Source of the DNA: Candidatus Kapaibacterium sp.
GTDB lineage: Bacteria; Bacteroidota; Ignavibacteria; Kapaibacteriales; Kapaibacteriaceae
Direction of reading: 5' to 3'
Assembly (NCBI GenBank): GCA_030833725.1
Contig: JAURGP010000019.1
Span: 1 to 38,070 of the forward strand
Length of the DNA stretch: 38,070 nucleotides
How positions within the stretch are numbered: the first letter of the stretch is position 1; the number at the start of each line of letters is the position of its first letter. Under the pieces are notes generated by a model. The model was not told the DNA's origin. It worked only from the letters and a program-made list of their open reading frames with translations, and did not search any database. The position numbers were made by a program, and so were the translations under genes. Shown piece by piece: positions 1 to 7,002 of this stretch.

Positions 1-1
1 C

Positions 2-349
2 ACGATGTCAGTGAGCAATGCCGGCGGCGTCACCTTCTATCGCAACGACGCGAAGCTCCCCATATTCGGCAGGTCAGGTCAAACTGTACGGGAAGTGGTG
101 ATCACGCGCACGGATACACGTAGTTCGAATCAACCTGTCAACGAGCAACCGGCGCAGATCCAGCAACCCGTCCAACAGCCGGTCTCGCAGCCACGTCCGC
201 AATCGCAACCCGAACCCAGGCCACAACCGAAGCCGCGCCCGAAGCCTCAAGCCAAGCCACGTCAACAGAACAAGAAACCACCGGTTCCCATCATTGCTCC
301 GGCGCCGATTCAACGTCCGGACCTACGTCCATCCCAAGACAATAACTAG
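2..349 (+). CDS. C-terminal part of a protein with a Pro/Gln/Arg/Lys-rich tail (5' end outside the window)
   Basis: The frame is open to the left edge, and the first ATG, at 5, lies only one codon in, so this is probably the end of a longer gene. About 40 ordinary residues are followed by a low-complexity stretch (roughly residues 45-95) built from PQ, QP, KP and RP steps. It ends in a short Pro-rich tail and a TAG at 347-349. Such tails are disordered and positively charged, and often span the periplasm or bind RNA or cell wall, but nothing here identifies a family. It converges on kdsD with a 20-nt gap that holds no clear terminator. Function unknown; the reading frame is probably real, the start is not determined. 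Confidence 0.55.
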   Translation, partial: TMSVSNAGGVTFYRNDAKLPIFGRSGQTVREVVITRTDTRSSNQPVNEQPAQIQQPVQQPVSQPRPQSQPEPRPQPKPRPKPQAKPRQQNKKPPVPIIAPAPIQRPDLRPSQDNN

Positions 350-369
350 CGATATCTCACTACGGCTCA

Positions 370-1341
370 CTACTGCTGCAGTTGAAGGCTCGCGATGTCA
401 TGCAGGCGCACAACGCCCACGCATGTGGCTCCTTCGACAACAGGAACTGCGGAGATTTGCCGAGAGCCCCCTTCCATCACCTGCAGAACAGCGTGCAGCG
501 TATCGCTGGGTGACACCGTCACAGGATGGACCGTCATGACTTCTGTCACAAGGGTTGTGCGCAAATCGTCGTGCTCAAGAACAAATCGCCGTACGTCACC
601 ATCCGTGACCACACCACGCAACTGTTGTTGGTCATCGCAGACGCACACAATACCTAGTGGCTTCACTGTGAGTTGCACCAGAACGTCGTGGAGTGTCGCC
701 TCTGGGTGAACCGAAGGCAGATCTGTACCCGTATGCATCACTTGACTCGCCGTTCGCAGGAGCAAAGAACCGATAGCGCCGTCCGGATGAGACTGCATCA
801 GGCGCTGGGATGCACCTCCGTGGAGCTCAATGGCACAAATGCTGAGCACGTCGGCCATCACCAGGGCAGATGTTGTTGAAGCCGTTGGAAGAACGTTGTC
901 GCTATCTAGTTCCATCGTGATGTGGGCCGTGAGAGCCATGTCGGCCCGGACAGCCAACGTACTCTGTGCTCTGGACGTGATCGCGATCACGCGCACACCA
1001 TGGTGCTGGGCAAGGGCCACCAACTTCAAGATCTCTGGCGTTTCACCACTCTTGGAGAATACCACCAAAACGTTACCAGGCTCTACCATGCCAATGTCGC
1101 CATGAAGGGCTTCTACTGGATGCAGAAACTGAGCCGGCATGCGCACACTCAGGAGCGTTGCTGCCATCTTCCGCGCAATGAAGCCTGACTTCCCCAGCCC
1201 GGTGGTAATCGTACGACTCGCTACTGCAATCAATGCAGCAGCTTGGTCAAAGGTACTATCTAGTGCCGCTGAAGACAGCGAAAGTGCCTCAATCTGTCGA
1301 TCGTAGGCTTGTTGGGCACGGGTGCGTAGTTCAGAGCTCAT
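370..1341 (-). CDS. kdsD: D-arabinose-5-phosphate isomerase, KpsF/GutQ family
   Basis: Interconverts ribulose 5-phosphate and arabinose 5-phosphate, the first step towards KDO for lipopolysaccharide, in the cytoplasm. The 323 residues match the family length. An N-terminal SIS (sugar isomerase) domain, about residues 30-170, carries the typical GLGKSGFIARK segment, then a HPVEALHGDIGM segment, and FSKSGETPE. Two CBS domains follow (about 205-323). The ATG at 1341 gives a full SIS domain. There is no Shine-Dalgarno sequence; instead a GAACTTTG box lies 4 nt upstream of the ATG with a TTG 20 nt further up, suggesting a leaderless transcript of its own. It lies downstream of the large T9SS protein gene but a terminator hairpin separates them. 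Whether it acts in KDO synthesis or as a GutQ-like paralogue cannot be told from sequence alone, though no sorbitol genes are nearby. Confidence 0.93.
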   Translation of the reverse strand: MSSELRTRAQQAYDRQIEALSLSSAALDSTFDQAAALIAVASRTITTGLGKSGFIARKMAATLLSVRMPAQFLHPVEALHGDIGMVEPGNVLVVFSKSGETPEILKLVALAQHHGVRVIAITSRAQSTLAVRADMALTAHITMELDSDNVLPTASTTSALVMADVLSICAIELHGGASQRLMQSHPDGAIGSLLLRTASQVMHTGTDLPSVHPEATLHDVLVQLTVKPLGIVCVCDDQQQLRGVVTDGDVRRFVLEHDDLRTTLVTEVMTVHPVTVSPSDTLHAVLQVMEGGSRQISAVPVVEGATCVGVVRLHDIASLQLQQ

Positions 1342-1345
1342 CAGA

Positions 1346-1376
1346 CAAAGTTCACCATGGTCGAGTACAGATGCAA
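1346..1376 (-). promoter_or_regulatory. Predicted kdsD promoter, Bacteroidota -33/-7 type
   Basis: On the minus strand TTG (1376-1374), 20 nt, then GAACTTTG (1353-1346), one base off the TAnnTTTG consensus. Only TCTG separates the box from the kdsD ATG at 1341, so the transcript would start at or next to the A of the start codon. It begins right after the hairpin at 1379-1408. Confidence 0.5.
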
Positions 1377-1378
1377 CA

Positions 1379-1408
1379 AGCCCCCTGCACCGTGAAGCAC
1401 AGGGGGCT
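1379..1408 (-). terminator. Hairpin terminator after the large T9SS protein gene
   Basis: A perfect 9-bp stem, AGCCCCCTG / CAGGGGGCT, with a 12-nt loop. It lies 33 nt beyond the stop of the minus-strand gene 1441-6075. On the minus strand it is followed by TTGTTGC, only moderately T-rich, so termination may be partial. Confidence 0.6.
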
Positions 1409-1440
1409 GTTGATGTCGGCAGACTGATGTCGGCGGTAGA

Positions 1441-4400
1441 TTACCGCACGATCGTCATGTTCTTCGAGACCACTACATCACCAGCGGTGAGCTTGTAGAT
1501 GTAGGTACCCGATGCTACTTCATAACCTGCAGCATCGCGACCGTTCCACTCGATAGCGTAGTCGCCATTCTGACCTGGTACGTAGTTGTCGTACAGCGTG
1601 TTTACCAGGTTACCCATCACGTCGTAGACCTCAAGCTTCACATCCGAGGCGAATGGCACACGGAAGGTGAAGGTGGTCTTCTCCGATGCAGGGTTCGGAT
1701 AGTTGTCGCGCAGTGCGATGGCGTTGTTGTCGCTGAATTCAACGTTGACAACGTTCGAGAAGCTCTCAGCACCGTCGAAGTCAACCTGACGCAGACGATA
1801 CTGATACGTGGTGCCGGAAGCTACGTCGTTGTCGAAGAACTTGTAGTTCTGCGTCTCCGTCGTATTACCTACACCAGCAACGAAGCCAATGTTCGCCCAA
1901 GGAGCATTCTCAACCGATCCCGAGTTATCAACGCAGTTCAGGCCGGTCTTGCCAGAGACAAGGTCCGTTGTTTCCTTCAGAGCGCGACGCTCGATGTTGA
2001 ATCCTTGGTTATTCTTCTCCGAAGCTGTCTCCCAGAAGAGATCCACACCTGCCGTACGAGCCTTGGCATCGAAGTAGGTGAGTTCGACTGGAACCACGCA
2101 ATCAACGTAGACTGGTGGGTTGGCAAACGAACGCTCGCCGAAGAATGGACGGAGCAGCGGAATCCACGTACCACGGGTGAACGTCGAGTAACCAAGGCTG
2201 GTACCCCACGAGCTCAGGTGAGCGTAACCTGGATTACCTACTGTTGGCATGAACGGTACCCAGTCGCCCGAGAAACGTGTGAGTTCGTAGGCAAAGCGGT
2301 TATCGTTCAACAGTGCACCAGAGCGAACACGAACACGGAAGTTCTTGTCGACCATCAGGGTACGGTTACCGATACCTGGAACCGGGATGTCGTTCGTCAG
2401 CGTGGTGACCATCGCCATCCGCGTTGCCGAAGCGCCCAGTTCGTAACCCTCCGTACCAAGCTGTGCAACCGATGCCCAGTACTCACCTGGAGCAAGAACA
2501 ACAGGCTGCTCGAGCAGATACGTCACGTACTTACCGAACTGTGGCTCCGAGGAGTTGTCCAGCTCGTCCTCACCACGACGCTTGATGATCGTGGAGTTTG
2601 CAACGCGCTGTGTACCTGGCAGACCACCAGCATCTGGATACAACGAGAACGAGATGTTCAGGATGTCCTGGTTCAGTTCGCCCCAGAATGCCTGGTATCC
2701 GGCTACCGTGTCCTGTGTGTAGAGCGTAAAGCGCATCGAGATTTGGCCCGAAGCGTTACCGGCGTCGGCTCCATAGTTCGCTGCTGCTGGCATGGTGGCT
2801 GTTGGCGATGCACCACCGTAGGAGAAACCGCCATGGTTCAGACCCTTACCCGAGATACCGGAGAAGGCCAGTTTCGGAACATCGTTCACTGGACGGTTTG
2901 GCTGCAGTTCGTATGCGAATGCATCACCGTAGGCGATCTCGAAGTTCGTAAATGTGGAGTCGTTCAGCGTGTCCAGGTCATTGCCTGGGAAGAAGATACG
3001 ACCCGTGACCTTGTAGCGACCTGGCGTCGTCTGACGGAAGTTCGCGTCAGGGAATGGCAGGATCACCTCACGGTTACCAGCCAGATATGGAACGGTAATC
3101 GTACGGCAGTAGATCTGACGCGATTCATCACCTGCTGGCTTGATCTGCAGACGAACCGAGAACGATGGTGCTGGGATGTCGGTGTTGTTCGACAGCTTCA
3201 CACGGATCGGAACGCGGGTTACCTGCGATGCTGGCGCCAGCGTGTATGGCCAAATCAGGTTGATGTTCGAGAACTCAACGTCCGTGACTTCCTCTGGGAA
3301 GAGGATCTTCACGTTGTCAATGAAGAAGTTGTCTTCATCGTCGGCTGGCTGTGGTGGGTTCGAGTTACGAACACACTGAGCACTCAAACGGAAACGGAAG
3401 CTACGCGCACCTTCAGCTGGCCAGTTCGAGATCGTGTCCGGCATAGGAATCGTGATCTTGTAGAACTCGAAATCCTTACCATCGTCGAAGTTGTCCTCGC
3501 GGTAGCCACCAGTTGGTGGAGCAAACGACGTGATCAGCTGTTGGTTACGGTCGGTAAGTGAGAAACCGCGCGCCGAACCAGCACCACCCCAGATCTGATA
3601 TGGCTGAACGTAGGAATTACCCAAGTTCTGGTAGTCGAGCTTCCAGTCCTTCAGGTTGATGATGTTATTGATTCCATCATTGCTTGGCTGAGCATACTCA
3701 ACAAACAGGCGGTCAGGCATCAGGATTGCGCCACCGCGGTTCACGGCAATCTCTGGACCGAGCAGTCGGTTATCCGAGTAGCCACGGTCGATGTTCGCCA
3801 GAACGCCGGATCGTTGGTAGGAGATCGACATTACCGGACGCTTCTTGCCCAACAAATTGATTGGGAACGAACGAAGTTGGTCGCCACCGTACTGACCTGG
3901 GTTTGGAATCTCCAAACCAGCCAGGTCGACGCGGTTCATCCGGATCACCGGCGAAGCAATCGTGAAGATTGGCGAGTTAGCAGCCGAAACCGCTCCACGT
4001 GGTGGTGGAGGGTTGTGCGTGTTTTGATCACCGTCAACAACGTCGGACTCAATGTTTACCCACTTCAGCACCGATGGCATCGAAGCGCCACCAACCACGT
4101 GGTATTCATTCACATCGTCGTTGAAGCTCGTGAGGCGACGCATGGCAAACAAGCGCACACCCGTCGTGTCGTCGAATGGCCATTCGTCTCCGAGGAGAAC
4201 GTTGTTCGAGTCGCGTGGTTCAGCCACAACGCTGGTGAACAGACGGCCAATCTGGTCGTCGATGAATGGGTTTGGCTCGAATGGAGGGAACGTTACGCGA
4301 ACAAACTCGTATGGCTTTACAAAGTGACGGTTCGTGTACGTCTGGGCCACACCGTTGATGTCCGTGAGAACCACGCCCGACAGCAGGGTGTCGGACAGAG

Positions 4401-6075
4401 CGCTGTTATTGACGGACTTCGACGTGTTGTACACGATCTTGTTCGTAGCCTCGTTTTGGATGCGGAACCGCACCTTGAAGTTCAGACCCTGCTGCGTGTA
4501 GTTCACGCCCTGTGGGCCTTGAATGTCGTTAGTGAGGTTCTGCACGATAGCTACCGGCTGGATAGAACCCAGGCGCGTTTCACCGGCGAGGATCTCGTAG
4601 TTATTCGCACGATCTGAGGGAACCACCACCGAGAAGTCCAGCGGAAGGTTGTCGTTCAGTGGGTGCGTGCGGTAGAACACGTTGATTACACGCAACATGT
4701 TCTTCCACTGCTTGAACTTGATTGCAAGGAAGTCCTTTGGCGTCGTCAGGTCGTCGTTCTTCTTAGACGTTGCACGCAGGCTACCACCGTTATCCATGTT
4801 GTACAGATACTCGGTGTACTGCGTGTACTTCGGTGCACTGTAGTCCAACGTTGTCCGTGCCGGCATGGTGGCTGGGAAGCCAGCCCAATTCAGGCGACGG
4901 GATGGACCGGTAACGCCTACCGTCGAGTTACACCGCATCCATACCGTGGCAGCGTGTGGCTGCTGGGCGCTGCGTGGGGCAATACCGGAGAATCGCTCAT
5001 ACTGCACAACAACAGAGCTGTCGAAGCGATTCAACGAGATCTGCATGCTGAAGCGGTAGTGCTCCTGCGTGGTGCCCGGGCGGTTGTTTGCGGCGAAGGT
5101 CACGTTGTGCGTAACCCCACCAACGCGCGCCGTTTTACCACGGATTGGCGTCAAGTTGACGTAGTAGATAATGAGCTTGTCGTTTGCTGGCGAACGCTTG
5201 TAGTACACACGAGCGAAGTCGTCGGCCTGAGCATCTTCGGAGTTGTATACCGAGACTTGCATGTCGTCCCAAGCAGCTGCAATCAGAGCTGGCTGAACCG
5301 ATGACGGCCATACGCCCTGCAGGGCACCCTGGTCGAGCGTGCGGTTGTCGCGCGTGCGAATACCGGCCGTGCCATTGCTTGGATTGTTACCGCAGGCAAT
5401 GAACTGATACCCGTAGTTATCAGCCGTGTTGTCCGTCATTCCGTTCCCGGAACGCGAGCGGTAGTCGTCCGATGCCGGATCGTAGGCTGTGAACACACCT
5501 GGTTCAACTTCTACCAACGACTTCTGGATCGGAAAGCCGAATTCGTCGTACTCGTAGAAGTATCGACGGTTCGACAGCGCAATCAGACCGTTTGTCGACA
5601 CGTAAAAAGAGTCGTACCGAATACCGTTGAAGTAGAACGGGAAGCCGATGGAGATCGGACCCGCGAAGGCATCGTCGGTGGAGTCCTGGCTGTTACCAGG
5701 GTTCCGGAAGTAAGCATGGCCACCGAAGTTGTTCTGCGTCGGATCAGTCCAGTAGCTCGCTGGGAACTGATTGGCACCCGATACAATCCTGCGCCACGTA
5801 GCCGGCTCGGTAAGGGTGTCAACGAACTGCGACGGATCGGGCCGCCAGAAGTTGGCAGCGTCGTCGTCGGAGTCAACAAAGTAGTAGCCAGTGGAGATGG
5901 CTGGTGCCGTACGTGCGTTCACGCCGCCCAGGACGAAAGGAAGAGGATAGGACGCGGGATTCTTGAGTCCGCTCTTCCGCTGAACTTCCTCTCCATCCTT
6001 ACCACCTGCAGCCATTGCTATGCCCGAACCGAGCAAGCTGCAGATGAGGGCAAGAAGTAGGAATCTTCTGCTCAT
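1441..6075 (-). CDS. Large secreted or surface protein with a C-terminal type IX secretion sorting domain
   Basis: 1,544 residues. The ATG at 6075 is preferred over an upstream one at 6213: it begins a clear signal peptide (MSRRF, then a Leu-rich core ending GSGIAMA) and has AGAGG 5 nt upstream. An early segment (about residues 140-200, with IGFPFYFNG and FYVSTNGLIAL) resembles the nidogen-like or Ig-like folds common in exported Bacteroidota proteins. The long middle is beta-rich and unassigned. A fibronectin-III-like domain beginning PVELTYFDA precedes the sorting domain at 1458-1544 (NYPNPASEKT start, YDVMGNLV, WNGRDAAG, ASGTYIYKL), a type A C-terminal domain recognised by the Por machinery. 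It is therefore probably exported across the outer membrane and anchored or released there. I see no catalytic motif. Transcribed alone, ending in the hairpin at 1379-1408. Confidence 0.9.
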   Translation of the reverse strand: MSRRFLLLALICSLLGSGIAMAAGGKDGEEVQRKSGLKNPASYPLPFVLGGVNARTAPAISTGYYFVDSDDDAANFWRPDPSQFVDTLTEPATWRRIVSGANQFPASYWTDPTQNNFGGHAYFRNPGNSQDSTDDAFAGPISIGFPFYFNGIRYDSFYVSTNGLIALSNRRYFYEYDEFGFPIQKSLVEVEPGVFTAYDPASDDYRSRSGNGMTDNTADNYGYQFIACGNNPSNGTAGIRTRDNRTLDQGALQGVWPSSVQPALIAAAWDDMQVSVYNSEDAQADDFARVYYKRSPANDKLIIYYVNLTPIRGKTARVGGVTHNVTFAANNRPGTTQEHYRFSMQISLNRFDSSVVVQYERFSGIAPRSAQQPHAATVWMRCNSTVGVTGPSRRLNWAGFPATMPARTTLDYSAPKYTQYTEYLYNMDNGGSLRATSKKNDDLTTPKDFLAIKFKQWKNMLRVINVFYRTHPLNDNLPLDFSVVVPSDRANNYEILAGETRLGSIQPVAIVQNLTNDIQGPQGVNYTQQGLNFKVRFRIQNEATNKIVYNTSKSVNNSALSDTLLSGVVLTDINGVAQTYTNRHFVKPYEFVRVTFPPFEPNPFIDDQIGRLFTSVVAEPRDSNNVLLGDEWPFDDTTGVRLFAMRRLTSFNDDVNEYHVVGGASMPSVLKWVNIESDVVDGDQNTHNPPPPRGAVSAANSPIFTIASPVIRMNRVDLAGLEIPNPGQYGGDQLRSFPINLLGKKRPVMSISYQRSGVLANIDRGYSDNRLLGPEIAVNRGGAILMPDRLFVEYAQPSNDGINNIINLKDWKLDYQNLGNSYVQPYQIWGGAGSARGFSLTDRNQQLITSFAPPTGGYREDNFDDGKDFEFYKITIPMPDTISNWPAEGARSFRFRLSAQCVRNSNPPQPADDEDNFFIDNVKILFPEEVTDVEFSNINLIWPYTLAPASQVTRVPIRVKLSNNTDIPAPSFSVRLQIKPAGDESRQIYCRTITVPYLAGNREVILPFPDANFRQTTPGRYKVTGRIFFPGNDLDTLNDSTFTNFEIAYGDAFAYELQPNRPVNDVPKLAFSGISGKGLNHGGFSYGGASPTATMPAAANYGADAGNASGQISMRFTLYTQDTVAGYQAFWGELNQDILNISFSLYPDAGGLPGTQRVANSTIIKRRGEDELDNSSEPQFGKYVTYLLEQPVVLAPGEYWASVAQLGTEGYELGASATRMAMVTTLTNDIPVPGIGNRTLMVDKNFRVRVRSGALLNDNRFAYELTRFSGDWVPFMPTVGNPGYAHLSSWGTSLGYSTFTRGTWIPLLRPFFGERSFANPPVYVDCVVPVELTYFDAKARTAGVDLFWETASEKNNQGFNIERRALKETTDLVSGKTGLNCVDNSGSVENAPWANIGFVAGVGNTTETQNYKFFDNDVASGTTYQYRLRQVDFDGAESFSNVVNVEFSDNNAIALRDNYPNPASEKTTFTFRVPFASDVKLEVYDVMGNLVNTLYDNYVPGQNGDYAIEWNGRDAAGYEVASGTYIYKLTAGDVVVSKNMTIVR

Positions 6076-6143
6076 GTATACCTCTGAATGATTCAGTGAA
6101 TAAACCGTGTGATCAAGATTTCGAATCGTCCTAACGTACGCCG

Positions 6144-6174
6144 AACCACCCTTGGGGCCAAAGTCAAGGGGGTT
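6144..6174. repeat. Imperfect inverted repeat in the purN/T9SS-gene spacer
   Basis: AACC-A-CCCTTG and CAAGGGGGTT can form a 10-bp stem with one bulged A around a 10-nt loop. It lies 92 nt beyond the purN stop and 69 nt before the T9SS protein start, both on the minus strand. No T-run follows, so it is a poor intrinsic terminator; a 5'-UTR hairpin or protein-binding site is equally possible. The rest of the 6076-6266 spacer shows no convincing promoter. Confidence 0.3.
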
Positions 6175-6266
6175 ATGGAGGCGTAAAATGACCAATTCAT
6201 GCCACATAGTCAAGTGGAAACTTCTGCACAGTCCGTAATTCTGTTGATAATTCGCGAACCGTTCGC

Positions 6267-6863
6267 CTACGGTAGGTCGCCACGCGATAATGCTTCGGCT
6301 AGCTCAGACACCGTTCGGGCTACGAAGGGGGCTTCGATCTCCTTTGCCCGTTGCTGGAGCACTTCGGGAGTATCCCCCGATCGTAGCGGAACCGTCTGGA
6401 CTGCAATGACAGCCCCGTCATCATAGTGCTCGGTGACCCAGTGGATGGTGATTGCCGTCTCCGTTCGACCAGATTCCAACACTGCTCGGTGAACGTGCAG
6501 CCCATACATCCCCTTCCCCCCGAACTCCGGCAGCGGACCTGGATGAGTGTTGATCACCCGTCCGTCTATAGCCAAGATCACTGTAGCTGGCAACAAACGC
6601 GTAAACCCGGCCAGAACGAGTAGATCGATCTTCCTGGCGCGAAGGAGGTGAATCAGCTGTGACGAGAATTCTTCGGACGCACCAGCATTGTATGTCACCA
6701 CCGAACAGTCGATCCCAAACTCACGTCCGATGCCTGGGAAGCCCGACGTTTCGGTCGTTGTCACCAGGAGCTCTACGCGGAAGTCCCTCGTGCTCTGGGC
6801 GTGCATCACCACCGCGCGAGCAATCGTTCCCTGTCCGGAACCTAGAAGTGCAACACGAATCAT
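6267..6863 (-). CDS. purN: Phosphoribosylglycinamide formyltransferase
   Basis: Transfers a formyl group from 10-formyl-tetrahydrofolate to GAR, the third step of purine synthesis. At 198 residues it is close to the E. coli enzyme (212). The N-terminal nucleotide-binding loop is LLGSGQGT. The catalytic triad is visible as N105 and H107 in VINTHPGPLPEFGGKGMYG and D148 in HYDDGAVI. The glycine-rich loop usually reads SGxGSNxxA; here it is SGQGTIARA, a mild deviation. The ATG at 6863 starts exactly at the first beta strand. No upstream Shine-Dalgarno is strong; a GATCTTTG box lies 4 nt before the ATG (6868-6875), as at kdsD and thyX. It is divergent from the TonB-dependent receptor and isolated from other pur genes. 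Confidence 0.92.
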   Translation of the reverse strand: MIRVALLGSGQGTIARAVVMHAQSTRDFRVELLVTTTETSGFPGIGREFGIDCSVVTYNAGASEEFSSQLIHLLRARKIDLLVLAGFTRLLPATVILAIDGRVINTHPGPLPEFGGKGMYGLHVHRAVLESGRTETAITIHWVTEHYDDGAVIAVQTVPLRSGDTPEVLQQRAKEIEAPFVARTVSELAEALSRGDLP

Positions 6864-6867
6864 CCTG

Positions 6868-6875
6868 CAAAGATC
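6868..6875 (-). promoter_or_regulatory. Candidate -7 box for purN
   Basis: GATCTTTG on the minus strand, one base off TAnnTTTG, with CAGG between it and the ATG. No TTG is found at the expected 19-21 nt upstream, so this rests on the -7 box and the repeated 4-nt spacing only. Confidence 0.3.
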
Positions 6876-6905
6876 GCTCGGAGTGTGATGATACCAGGAA
6901 CAACT

Positions 6906-6944
6906 GTGGAACTCTGGCGTGGAACTCTGGCGTGGAACTCTGGC
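6906..6944. repeat. Three perfect tandem copies of a 13-bp unit
   Basis: GTGGAACTCTGGC occurs three times with no spacer (6906-6918, 6919-6931, 6932-6944). It lies between the divergent purN and TonB-dependent receptor genes, 58 nt before the receptor ATG. No canonical -33/-7 pair is visible for the receptor. The array could be a set of regulator sites, or a slippage-prone spacer that alters expression. Confidence 0.9.
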
Positions 6945-7002
6945 AGCAAGAACTGAGTTTTAGGCAGGTCAGAACATCATCATTCGTCTACAAGGGTCCA
7001 TC

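Noticed and set aside
2005-3561. A 518-codon open frame antisense to the large T9SS gene
   Set aside because: It is rich in Trp, Arg, Val and Cys, has no domain, and lies within a clearly coding minus-strand gene with a strong sorting domain. The codon bias of the sense gene explains the lack of stops.
6076-6213. A 46-residue N-terminal extension of the T9SS protein
   Set aside because: The signal peptide starts at the ATG at 6075 with AGAGG upstream; an extension would bury it.
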